Below are positions 1 through 7,115 of a stretch of DNA of 24,412 nt, one piece after another (positions within the stretch are counted from its first letter, which is position 1; each line of letters starts with the position of its first letter). The position numbers and the translations under genes were made by a program. Under the pieces are notes generated by a model. It saw only the letters and a list, made by a program, of their open reading frames with translations. It did no database searches and was not told the DNA's origin. This DNA is from JBJXFY01 sp046155815 (lineage in GTDB: Bacteria > Verrucomicrobiota > Verrucomicrobiia > Limisphaerales > CAIMTB01), in NCBI GenBank assembly GCA_046155815.1, contig JBJXFY010000345.1, forward strand, positions 1 to 24,412. Reading direction: 5' to 3'.

Positions 1-1
1 G

Positions 2-1765
2 GGCGTCAGCCGCGAACAGGCCCAGGTCGCGATGAATCTCCTCGCGCAACAGGTGCATGCCGAGACGCCTGCGAACACCTCCACCAATCTCGGCGTGTTG
101 CCGGGCGCGCTGGGTTTCACCGACGAACTGCAACCGGCCCGGCTGCCCTTGAACTTGTTGCTCGGCACATCGGCGCTGGTGCTGCTGATCGCCTGCGCCA
201 ATCTCGCCAACCTGCAGCTCGCGCGCGCCACCGGGCGCCTCCGCGATTTCGCCATCCGCCTCGCGCTCGGCGCCCATCGCGGACGCCTGATCCGCCAGTT
301 GCTCACGGAAAGCCTGTTGCTCTCGCTGATCGGCGGTGTGGCCGGACTCGCCGTCGCTGCCGGGCTGGTGCAACTCCTCGAACGCTTCCGCCCGCCCAAC
401 GCCAGCATCGCGCTCTCGAACGGACTCGATTTCCGCGTGCTGCTGTTCGCCTTCGGCGCCTCGGTGGTGACGGGCATGTTGTTCGGTCTCGCCCCAGCCT
501 GGCGGGCGAGCCGGCCGCAGGTGGTCCCGGAACTCAAGGGCGGCGCGGGCACGACGACGGAACGCGGCGGTCGTTGGAATCTCCGCCACGCGCTGGTGGT
601 GACACAGGTCGCGCTCTCGCTGCTGGTGCTGGTCAGCGCCGGGCTGTGCGTGCGCAGTCTGAACAAGCTGCAAGCGATTGATCCGGCGTTCGAGCCGTCG
701 CAACTCGCGCTGATGTCGTTCGATCTCGAGTTGAATGACTACAAACAGCCGCAAGCCCGGGCATTTTATGATCGCTTGCTGGAACGGGTGAGCGCCCTGC
801 CGGGGATTGAGGCCGCCAGTCTTTCCGCGAACACGCTGCTCAGCGGACGCTCCTGGGGCATGAGCGTCGAAAGTGTCGAGGGATTCGAGCGGGCCGAGAA
901 CGATCCCCCGCCGCTGGGCGAGGTGAACCTGGTTTCGCCCGATTACTTCCGCACCCTTGGCATCCCGGTGTTGCGCGGGCGGACGTTCACCAGCACGGAC
1001 GCACCGGGCGGTCCACCGGTCGTGATGGTCAACGAAGCCTTTGTGAAGCGTTACTTTGGCGGCCAGGACCCCGTCGGCAAACACGTTTACCAGCACGTGG
1101 GCGAAGGCGGGCCAACCGGCGGGCTGCCGACCGAAGTCGTCGGCGTGGTGCCAACCACCAGGAGCGGCCAGCTCGCGGATGCGCCCCGGCCCGCGATGTT
1201 CTTCCCGGTCGCCCAGAAACCCGACCTCGCGCTGACGTTGACCGTGCGCACGGGGGTGGACGCCGGCGCGACCATCGCTCAGCTGCGCGGCGTGGTGAAG
1301 TCCCTCGACGCCACTATGCCGGTCTTCGATGTCCGTACTCTCGCCCAGCAGAAAAATGGTTCGCTGGCGATGCAGCGCATGGCGGCCTCGCTGCTCACGG
1401 GCTTCGGTGTGCTCGCGTTGTTGCTGGCGGCACTCGGCATCTACGGCGTGCTGGCTTACTCGGTGAGCCGGCGCACGCGAGAGATTGGCGTCCGCATGGC
1501 GCTGGGGGCGCAGTTGTCGGACGTCTTGACGATGGTCATGCGGCAGGGACTGGGCATGGTGTTGATTGGCCTGGGGCTCGGCCTCGCGGGCGCGGTGGGT
1601 GTGACGCAGTTGTTGCGGAGCTTTCTGTTCGAGATCCAGCCGCTCGATCCGCTCACCTTCGGTTCCGTCATCGTCCTGCTGGCCGGCGCGGCGGTGGTGG
1701 CCTGCTGGCTGCCCGCCCGCCGCGCGGCGAAAATGGATCCAATGGTGGCGCTGAGGAGCGAGTGA
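2..1765 (+). CDS. ABC transporter permease, MacB/FtsX type with duplicated permease halves (5' end outside window)
   Basis: The reading frame is open from base 2, so the true start lies upstream and only the C-terminal ~587 residues are seen. Counting from the first in-frame Met (base 32), hydrophobic segments lie near residues 40-62, 93-116, 135-157 and 187-208. A soluble MacB-type periplasmic domain follows (about 210-440), then a second FtsX half beginning near 452 with the motif TREIGVRMALGA. The first half has the equivalent RDFAIRLALGA at about 71-81. The C-terminus PARRAAKMDPMVALRSE is the usual ending of this family. Two FtsX halves in one chain is the architecture of the so-called acidobacterial duplicated orphan permeases, inner-membrane proteins often found without a linked ATPase. 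No ATPase gene adjoins it here, but the upstream side is not visible. The substrate cannot be inferred. Confidence 0.9.
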   Translation, partial: GVSREQAQVAMNLLAQQVHAETPANTSTNLGVLPGALGFTDELQPARLPLNLLLGTSALVLLIACANLANLQLARATGRLRDFAIRLALGAHRGRLIRQLLTESLLLSLIGGVAGLAVAAGLVQLLERFRPPNASIALSNGLDFRVLLFAFGASVVTGMLFGLAPAWRASRPQVVPELKGGAGTTTERGGRWNLRHALVVTQVALSLLVLVSAGLCVRSLNKLQAIDPAFEPSQLALMSFDLELNDYKQPQARAFYDRLLERVSALPGIEAASLSANTLLSGRSWGMSVESVEGFERAENDPPPLGEVNLVSPDYFRTLGIPVLRGRTFTSTDAPGGPPVVMVNEAFVKRYFGGQDPVGKHVYQHVGEGGPTGGLPTEVVGVVPTTRSGQLADAPRPAMFFPVAQKPDLALTLTVRTGVDAGATIAQLRGVVKSLDATMPVFDVRTLAQQKNGSLAMQRMAASLLTGFGVLALLLAALGIYGVLAYSVSRRTREIGVRMALGAQLSDVLTMVMRQGLGMVLIGLGLGLAGAVGVTQLLRSFLFEIQPLDPLTFGSVIVLLAGAAVVACWLPARRAAKMDPMVALRSE

Positions 1766-1775
1766 AGCCGCCAGA

Positions 1776-2993
1776 ATGAGAACCTTGGCTCCTGTGGGCT
1801 CCTTGAGGGCGGCATGGCTGGCGCTGGCTTTATCTTTCGGCGCGAATGCCGGTGGCGGCTGGAACCAATGGCTCGGCGGTCCGGAACGGACGCTCAATGC
1901 CTCTCTGCAGTCCACGACTGATTCCCCGCCGACGTTCACAGAGTTCTGGCGCCGGCCCATGGGCAGCGGCTTTGCCGGGTTTTCCGTCGATGCCGGCCAC
2001 GGCATCACCGCCATGACGGATGGCAGGCAGGACGTGGCCGTGCTGCTCGACGCGGCGACGGGTTTCGAGCGCTGGCGTTTCACGCTGGGGCGCACCCGCA
2101 AGCGGGCGGAGGGAGTGCCGCTGGGGCCGTTGTCCACGCCGGCCATTGATGCGGAGGCGGCCTATGTGCAGGCGCTGGATGGACGGTTCGTATGCCTTGA
2201 CCGCGCTTCCGGCCAGCTGCGCTGGGAAGTGAATCTGAAGCGCGCCTTCCAAGCCTATGAGCCAGGCTATGGCTTCGCGAGTTCACCGCTGCTGCTGCCA
2301 GACCTCGTGGTGCTGCTGCCCGCAGGGTCTTCGGCGAACTCCGCCGTCGCGCTGGACCGGCGCACCGGCGAAGTCCGTTGGAAGGCATCGCTGGGGACGG
2401 CCACGGAGTACGCCTCGGCGGCATGGCTGCCGCAGCCGGGCAGGGGAGGCGGGCAGATCATCGCGGCCTTGGGCACCAGGCTGGCCGGGCTTGCGCCGGA
2501 GGACGGCCGTCTCCTCTGGGCACTCGACGGCGTGGCGGGCGGACTTTGGACGCCCTCCACGCTGACTGGTGGAAGGGTCTTTTTTCCCACCGCGCAGGTG
2601 ACGCGCCTGCTGGAGCCCGCGGGTGACGCCGCGCGGGAAATCTGGAACAGCCCGGTGTTCGAGGGCGTCATGGGGCCGGTCGTCGAACTGGACGGAATGC
2701 TCATCGGCCACCATGAACGCCGCCTGACCGCGCTGGACGCGACCGCAGGAAGGCAGCTCTGGCAGCGTCCGGCGGAGACCGACGGGCAACTGCTCGTGCT
2801 CGGAAAGTGGCTGGTGTTTGTGAACGACCGGGCCGGGACGCTGGAAGTGCTCGTGGTCACACCCCAGGGTTGCGAGGCCGTGCACCGTCAGCCCGTCCTC
2901 AAGCCGACGCGGATGGAATCGCCGCTGGCTTTCGCCGATGGGCTGCTTTTCCTTCGCGCCCCGGAGGAGCTGGTGGCCCTGCGCGTCCGGTGA
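1776..2993 (+). CDS. Secreted PQQ/BamB-like beta-propeller protein
   Basis: 405 residues. An N-terminal hydrophobic stretch (about 12-26, ending ANAGG) looks like a Sec signal peptide, so the protein is probably periplasmic or surface exposed. At least five propeller-blade motifs of the D-x-x-T/S-G-x-x-x-W type are visible: DAATGFERW (92-100), DRASGQLRW (142-150), DRRTGEVRW (194-202), PEDGRLLW (about 241-248) and DATAGRQLW in the last third. This is the repeat of PQQ-like/BamB-like quinoprotein folds. No dehydrogenase catalytic domain or heme motif is present, so a scaffold or binding role is more likely than a PQQ enzyme. The gene starts 10 bases after the permease stop, and its own stop TGA overlaps the ATG of the ankyrin gene, which suggests cotranscription of all three. 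Confidence 0.82.
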   Translation: MRTLAPVGSLRAAWLALALSFGANAGGGWNQWLGGPERTLNASLQSTTDSPPTFTEFWRRPMGSGFAGFSVDAGHGITAMTDGRQDVAVLLDAATGFERWRFTLGRTRKRAEGVPLGPLSTPAIDAEAAYVQALDGRFVCLDRASGQLRWEVNLKRAFQAYEPGYGFASSPLLLPDLVVLLPAGSSANSAVALDRRTGEVRWKASLGTATEYASAAWLPQPGRGGGQIIAALGTRLAGLAPEDGRLLWALDGVAGGLWTPSTLTGGRVFFPTAQVTRLLEPAGDAAREIWNSPVFEGVMGPVVELDGMLIGHHERRLTALDATAGRQLWQRPAETDGQLLVLGKWLVFVNDRAGTLEVLVVTPQGCEAVHRQPVLKPTRMESPLAFADGLLFLRAPEELVALRVR

Positions 2994-4306
2994 TGGAGTC
3001 CCACAGGCGGCCGATGATCCCACCTGAAACCCCGGCTCAAGAGCCGCCCAGTCCCGCCACAGGCAGTCCCGAATCCGTCTGGCGGGCGGCCGAGGCGGCC
3101 GTGGCCGCCGGCGATGCCGCGGCGCTCGGGCGCCTGCTGGCGGAGCACGGCCCGTTCCTGCGCCGGCGGCTGCGGCACTCCGCCTGGTGCGGCGGTCAGG
3201 CCCCGGACTTCTCCGCGACCGATGCGGGGGCGATCGTCGCGCGCGGGCATCACTTCCGGTGCTTTGAGGAACTGGAGCGGCATCGCGTGGAGGTGGGGCA
3301 GGGCGGTTCGCCCGCCGCCGCTTTCGAGGCGGCGGTGGACGCGGTCGTGGCCGGCGACCTGGCGGCCTTGGAAGACTCGCTCCGCCGCAGCCCCGCGCTG
3401 GTGGACGCGCGCTCGTCGCGCACGCACCGGGCGACGCTCCTGCACTACATCGGCGCCAACGGTGTCGAGAGTTGGCGGCAGCGGACGGCCGCCAACGCCG
3501 TCGCGATCGCCGGGGCGCTGCTCCGCGCCGGGGCCGAAGTGGACGCGCTGGCCGACCTGTACGGCGGCGCGACCACGCTGGGCCTGGTGGCGACCAGCCT
3601 CCATCCCGTGCGGATCGGCGTGCAGGACGACCTGCTGAACCTGCTGCTCGGCCACGGCGCAGCGGTGGAACCTCCGCGGGCGGCGGGCGGCGGGCGGAGC
3701 ATTGTCAACGACTGCCTCGCCACCGGCCGGCCCGGGGCCGCGGAGCTGCTCGCGGCGCGCGGCGCGCGGCTGGACCTCGAGGGGGCGGCGGGCGTGGGCC
3801 GGCTGGAGGCGGTGCGCGGCTTCTTTGCCGCGGACAGCGGCCTGCAGGGCGGGGCGACGCCGGACCAGATGAAGTCGGGCTTCCAGTGGGCGTGCCAGTA
3901 CGGCCGGACCGAGGTCGTGGGGTTCCTGCTCGGCCGGGGCGCCCGGGCCGATGAAATGCACCGCGGGCAGACCGGCCTGCACTGGGCCGCCTATGGCGGG
4001 CACGCGGAGATCGTGAGGCGGCTCCTCGCGGCCGGCCCGGCGGTGGACCTCCCGGACGAGCGCTTCGGCAACACCCCCCTGGGCTGGGCGCTCTACGGCC
4101 GGGCCAGTCCGCCCCTTGAGGTCGGCGGCGGCCGGCCCCTTGAAGTCGTGGCCCTCCTCGTCGGTGCCGGTGCGGCCGTGGCCGGGGAGCGGGTGCCGGC
4201 GGAACTCCTGGCCGCCGACCCGCGCCTCGCGGCTGCGCTGCACGGCGGGCTGCCGGAGGGCAGTGCCCATCCATCGGTCCGGTGGACACCCGCGGCGGAC
4301 GTGTGA
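2993..4306 (+). CDS. Ankyrin-repeat protein
   Basis: I start the protein at the ATG at 2993, which shares its A with the preceding stop (TGATG), giving 437 residues. An ATG at 3014 is an alternative. The frame is open further upstream, but that part is a shadow of the propeller gene. Repeat-like helices occur along most of the chain, for example AVVAGDLAALEDSLRRSPAL (119-137), ALLRAGAEVDALADLYGGATTLGL (175-198) and LLNLLLGHGAAVEPP (214-228). The clearest ankyrin repeats are at 296-350: a GRTEVVGFLLGRGARAD helix pair followed by GQTGLHWAAYGGHAEIVRRLL. There is no signal peptide or membrane segment, so it is probably a cytoplasmic protein-binding module with unknown partner. It is probably translationally coupled to the propeller gene. 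The stop is followed closely by an IS3-type remnant, so the extreme C-terminus could have been altered by that insertion. Confidence 0.85.
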   Translation: MESHRRPMIPPETPAQEPPSPATGSPESVWRAAEAAVAAGDAAALGRLLAEHGPFLRRRLRHSAWCGGQAPDFSATDAGAIVARGHHFRCFEELERHRVEVGQGGSPAAAFEAAVDAVVAGDLAALEDSLRRSPALVDARSSRTHRATLLHYIGANGVESWRQRTAANAVAIAGALLRAGAEVDALADLYGGATTLGLVATSLHPVRIGVQDDLLNLLLGHGAAVEPPRAAGGGRSIVNDCLATGRPGAAELLAARGARLDLEGAAGVGRLEAVRGFFAADSGLQGGATPDQMKSGFQWACQYGRTEVVGFLLGRGARADEMHRGQTGLHWAAYGGHAEIVRRLLAAGPAVDLPDERFGNTPLGWALYGRASPPLEVGGGRPLEVVALLVGAGAAVAGERVPAELLAADPRLAAALHGGLPEGSAHPSVRWTPAADV

Positions 4307-4324
4307 GCCAGGAGCTGGCCCACC

Positions 4325-4645
4325 TGAATGACGGGAAGCAGGACGACGGACGGAGGCGTGACGACAGGGCGTTGAGCGCCCGGCGGTGGAACTGTGGCGG
4401 CGGGGTGGGAAGTCCGCCGCGCGGGTGCCCGGCGAGCTGGGCGTCAACGTCCGGAGCCTCAGGAAGTCGCGGCCCCAGCACGGGGCCGCGCCGCAGGCCG
4501 GGGCCAGGCGCACGGTCGAGGCGCTGGAGGCGGAGAACCGGCGCCTGCGGCGGGAGCTAACGCTGGCCTTCGGGCAGCGGGACAGACCAAGAAGACCTTG
4601 GGCGTCGTCTTCGCACCGGGCGCCAGCGCCATGGACGGATCCAGG
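4325..4645 (+). mobile_element. Degenerate IS3-family OrfA remnant
   Basis: Three reading frames must be joined to recover an IS3-type OrfA. The order is NDGKQDDGRRRDDRA from about 4327, then VELWRRGGKSAARVPGELGV with a following LRK helix and LEAENRRLRREL from about 4386 to 4560, then KKTLGVVF at about 4589-4612. These match the expected order for the family: a basic N-terminus, a helix-turn-helix, a leucine-zipper coiled coil, and the end of OrfA. A sequence like an IS3 OrfB start (MDRIQAL after one base correction) follows at about 4631, then homology stops. No OrfB catalytic domain and no clear terminal inverted repeats are present. The element is therefore dead, with at least two frameshifts and loss of its right side. 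The boundary at 4645 is approximate because it runs into the truncated molybdoenzyme gene on the other strand. Confidence 0.72.
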
Positions 4646-5063
4646 CCCTGGGCGCGTCGAGCGGGCTGTTGGTCGTGTAACCGTCGCAGCCCTTGAAGAA
4701 GACGTGCGTGGCCTCCGGTTTGGGCCGGACCAGCTCGGCGAGCGTGAAGAAGGCCACGCCCTCCCAAGCCATGTCGTACTGGCTCCAGGTGGTCACGCAG
4801 TGCAGGTCGCTCGTGTCCCGGAACTGCGGCAGGGACATGAACTGGTCCCAGGTGAGCGTGACCGGGTTCTCGACGTGCCCGTGAATCTTCAGCCGCCACT
4901 CTCCCGCGGGCACATCGGGATGGATGCCGAGGTCGAGGACGGGGAAGTTCGTGACCAGCCGCTGGCCGGGCGGGAGGCGGTCCGTGGAGCATACGGCAGG
5001 TCGGGCGCGGCCGGCCATCTTGGCGGCCCAGCGCTCCTTCGCGGCGATGTAGGCGTCCTTCAT
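4557..5063 (-). pseudogene. Sulfite-oxidase-like molybdopterin oxidoreductase, 3' end lost
   Basis: From the ATG at 5063 the first ~135 residues read as a YuiH-type sulfite-oxidase-like protein. They begin MKDAYIAAKERWAAKMAG, pass through WRLKIHGHVENPVTLTWDQF, and contain LHCVTTWSQYDMAWEGV, in which Cys89 is the expected molybdenum ligand. They continue to FFKGCDGYTTNSPLD. Intact family members run to about 200 residues and next carry a conserved segment resembling HGGPVRLVVPxxYAWKSAKW. Here that segment is replaced by Arg/Pro-rich sequence with a stop at 4557, which is antisense to the IS3 remnant. The Mo-cofactor pocket is therefore incomplete and the gene is almost certainly inactive. Homology ends near 4650. 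The frame is also open upstream to a TTG at 5225, but the family N-terminus fits the ATG at 5063. Confidence 0.8.
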
Positions 5064-5091
5064 GCGGGGCAGGGTAGTGGCGTGTGGGACA

Positions 5092-5158
5092 GGAGTGCAA
5101 CGGCGGTACTGCTCCAGAGATGTTCTGACGTGAGTTATACCAACTGCCGTTGCACTCC
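5092..5158. repeat. Imperfect inverted repeat between orphan ORF and truncated oxidoreductase
   Basis: The arms 5092-5104 (GGAGTGCAACGGC) and 5146-5158 (GCCGTTGCACTCC) are a perfect 13-base inverted repeat around a 41-base spacer. Allowing a bulge, an inner TACC/GGTA pairing extends the stem. The element sits where base composition drops from very GC-rich (left) to moderate (right). It could be a transcriptional hairpin, a recombination scar, or a cassette recombination site. The sequence alone does not decide. Confidence 0.6.
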
Positions 5159-5775
5159 GGTAGAAATGCGTGGCCAAGTTGAGAGCTTCGGGCCGCTCTC
5201 TGAAGTATGGTGGATCGCTCCTCAACTGATTTTCCAGATCTCAAATCTTCGCTCAAAAGCATCGAGGAGGATTCAGACATTTGCTCAATCGTTCGATATT
5301 GAGCTGCAGTACACGCCTTTTCAATTCGGCGGCGGGATCTGCCAAAAGGCGGAATCCTTTGTTTGCAGAAAACTCCATGCACGGCCTCATAGACGAGAAG
5401 GCCCGCAATTGCGATCACGCGCTCACTAGCCGACCAGGCTGAAGAAATTCTCGCGTGAGAATTGATGATGCATATCTTGCCATGAGAACAATAGACACCA
5501 CCACGCACGATGTCGGCCACAAGTATGACGTTGATGTGCTTTTTGATGCGGGCAGCCTGAATAGGGCACGCATTTTTAAGCAATCCAAGAGCCTTTGACA
5601 TTTCTTCCCGTGCCGCAGTTGAATCTATGCCGCCGTATTTAAACGGGACGACTTTGACGTTTAAGCCGTTGGGCACATCAAGAATGACTTTATCCCTTTT
5701 GAGGAAGAACGCGATTGCCCAATAAGCGGGCAATGTAGCCTGCTCGTAGAGTATCATCAACAGCTTCCGGATCAT
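5152..5775 (-). CDS. Orphan hypothetical protein, metallopeptidase-like with degenerate HExxH (YEAVH)
   Basis: I do not recognise a named family. From the ATG at 5775 (an alternative ATG lies 18 bases further in) about 200 residues look protein-like. They include a hydrophobic N-terminus (about 5-25) and HINVILVADIVRGGVYCSHG (80-99). The key segment is VIAIAGLLVYEAVHGVFCKQ at 120-139, followed by RRRIEKACTAAQYRTIEQM. The placement of YEAVH (129-133) before an Arg/Glu helix recalls zinc-peptidase-like proteins with an HExxH helix, but the first His is Tyr. Codon use and GC are lower than in all neighbours. The C-terminus is uncertain: this frame stays open to 4459 only because of GC-rich shadow sequence, while the next frame reads SDPPYFRERPEALNLATHFY at 5220-5162, so a frameshift near 5225-5260 is possible. 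Its flanks are the inverted repeat and a 117-base spacer before asd. It may have been acquired horizontally. Confidence 0.5.
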
Positions 5776-5892
5776 CTATTCGATGGCATTGAGACAATGC
5801 TTCATAACAGGCTTGGAGCTGCCCAACCTACTCTTGAGGCACCTGCCTCGCATCCCCTCCTTTCCAAGGCAGGGTTGTTGCAGTTGTAACGG

Positions 5893-6909
5893 CTATTTCA
5901 CCAGCAGTTCCGCGATCTGCACGGCGTTGAGGGCGGCGCCCTTGAGGAGCTGGTCGCCGCTGACCCAGAAGCAGAGGCCGTTCTCCAGCGCGCAGTCCAT
6001 CCGCAGCCGGCCCACCTGGCAGTGGTCGCGCTCGGAGGCGTAGAGGGGCAGGGGGTATTCGGACTTGGCGGGGCTGTCCACCACGTCGAGGCCGGGCGCC
6101 CGGTGGAGCACCTCGAGCGCGGCGGCGACGGTGACCGGCCGCTCGAACTCCGCACTGACGGCGACCGAGTGTGCGCGGTACACGGGCACTCGGACGCAGG
6201 TGACGGAGGCGCAGAACGCCGGGTGATGCATGATCTTCCGGCCCTCCTGCTGCATCTTCATCTCCTCCTTCGTGTAGCCGGTGTAGGGGCCGTCGGTGAG
6301 GAAGGAGTCCACCTGCGGCAACACGTTGAAGGCGATCTGGTGCGGGTACACCTCGCGCGTGACGGGCTGGCCGGCGGCGATCTGCTTCACCTGGCGGTCC
6401 AGCTCCTCGATGGCCTTCGCGCCCGTGCCCGACACGGCCTGGTAGCTGGAGGCGAAGATGCGCCGGACGCCGAAGGCGACGTGCAGCGGGTACAGCGCCA
6501 TGAGCGTGACGGCGGTGGTGCAGTTCGGGTTGGCGAGGATGCCGCGGTGGGTGTGCGCGTCCGCCGGGTTGATCTCGGGAATGACGAGCGGGACGGCGTC
6601 GTCCATCCGGAAGGCGCTGGAGTTGTCCACCACCACGCAGCCCGCCAGCGCGGCGAGGGGGGCGAACTCACGGGAGATGCCGCCGCCGGCGCTGAAGAGT
6701 GCGAGGTCCACGCCGGCGAAGGAATCGCGGCGCAGCTCGGTCACCGGCACGGGCTGGCCGCGGAAGGCCTGGGTCTTGCCGGCGGAGCGCGCGGAGGCGA
6801 GCAGCGTCAGTTTGCCGACGGGAAAGCTGCGGCGCTCGAGCACCTTCAGCATTTCCATGCCGACGGCGCCCGTCGCGCCGACCACGGCCACATGCGGATT
6901 CCGGTTCAT
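5893..6909 (-). CDS. asd: Aspartate-semialdehyde dehydrogenase
   Basis: 338 residues from the ATG at 6909. The enzyme converts aspartyl-4-phosphate to aspartate-4-semialdehyde with NADPH, the branch point to lysine/diaminopimelate, threonine and methionine, in the cytoplasm. The Rossmann nucleotide motif VAVVGATGAVG is at 7-17. The catalytic Cys is Cys130 in ANPNCTTAV, the substrate loop YQAVSGTGAKA is near 156-166, and the catalytic His247 with Arg240 lies in CVRVPVYRAHS. Length and motif order match the family. I chose MNRNPHVAVVGATG because it places the Rossmann motif at the usual distance. The frame extends to 6948, but those 13 residues are not family-like. No strong Shine-Dalgarno is seen. 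The gene is on the same strand as the upstream esterase gene but separated from it by about 205 bases that contain a hairpin, so it probably has its own transcript. Confidence 0.96.
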   Translation of the reverse strand: MNRNPHVAVVGATGAVGMEMLKVLERRSFPVGKLTLLASARSAGKTQAFRGQPVPVTELRRDSFAGVDLALFSAGGGISREFAPLAALAGCVVVDNSSAFRMDDAVPLVIPEINPADAHTHRGILANPNCTTAVTLMALYPLHVAFGVRRIFASSYQAVSGTGAKAIEELDRQVKQIAAGQPVTREVYPHQIAFNVLPQVDSFLTDGPYTGYTKEEMKMQQEGRKIMHHPAFCASVTCVRVPVYRAHSVAVSAEFERPVTVAAALEVLHRAPGLDVVDSPAKSEYPLPLYASERDHCQVGRLRMDCALENGLCFWVSGDQLLKGAALNAVQIAELLVK

Positions 6910-6973
6910 CAGGGGCGCGGAGACTGGACGGGCGTGCCGGGGTGTCAAGAGGCGCGGGCTTCTTGACCCTGCC

Positions 6974-7013
6974 CTTCATCTTCATCGTCCTCAGGCGAGG
7001 GATGAAGGTGAAG
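6974..7013. repeat. Imperfect palindrome upstream of asd
   Basis: CTTCATCTTCATC at 6974-6986 pairs with GATGAAGGTGAAG at 7001-7013 with a single mismatch. The loop contains an inner CCTC/GAGG pairing, so most of the 40 bases can fold. It lies between the esterase stop (7116) and the asd start (6909), both on the minus strand. It may be a terminator-like or processing hairpin, or a copy of a dispersed palindromic repeat. There is no U-tract on either side, so a classical Rho-independent terminator is unlikely. Confidence 0.55.
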
Positions 7014-7115
7014 AGTCTGATGAAGATCGGAGCGCTGTGTGGCGGGGCGTTTGAGTCCGCGGCGGGAAACCGGCAGCCGGGCTTTCGCGCCGCGGCCCAA
7101 CGGTGCGGCGGGCGC

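Noticed and set aside
2888..4513. 541-residue minus-strand frame opposite the ankyrin gene
   Set aside because: Arg/Pro/Gly-rich composition without motifs, antisense to a gene with clear repeat structure.
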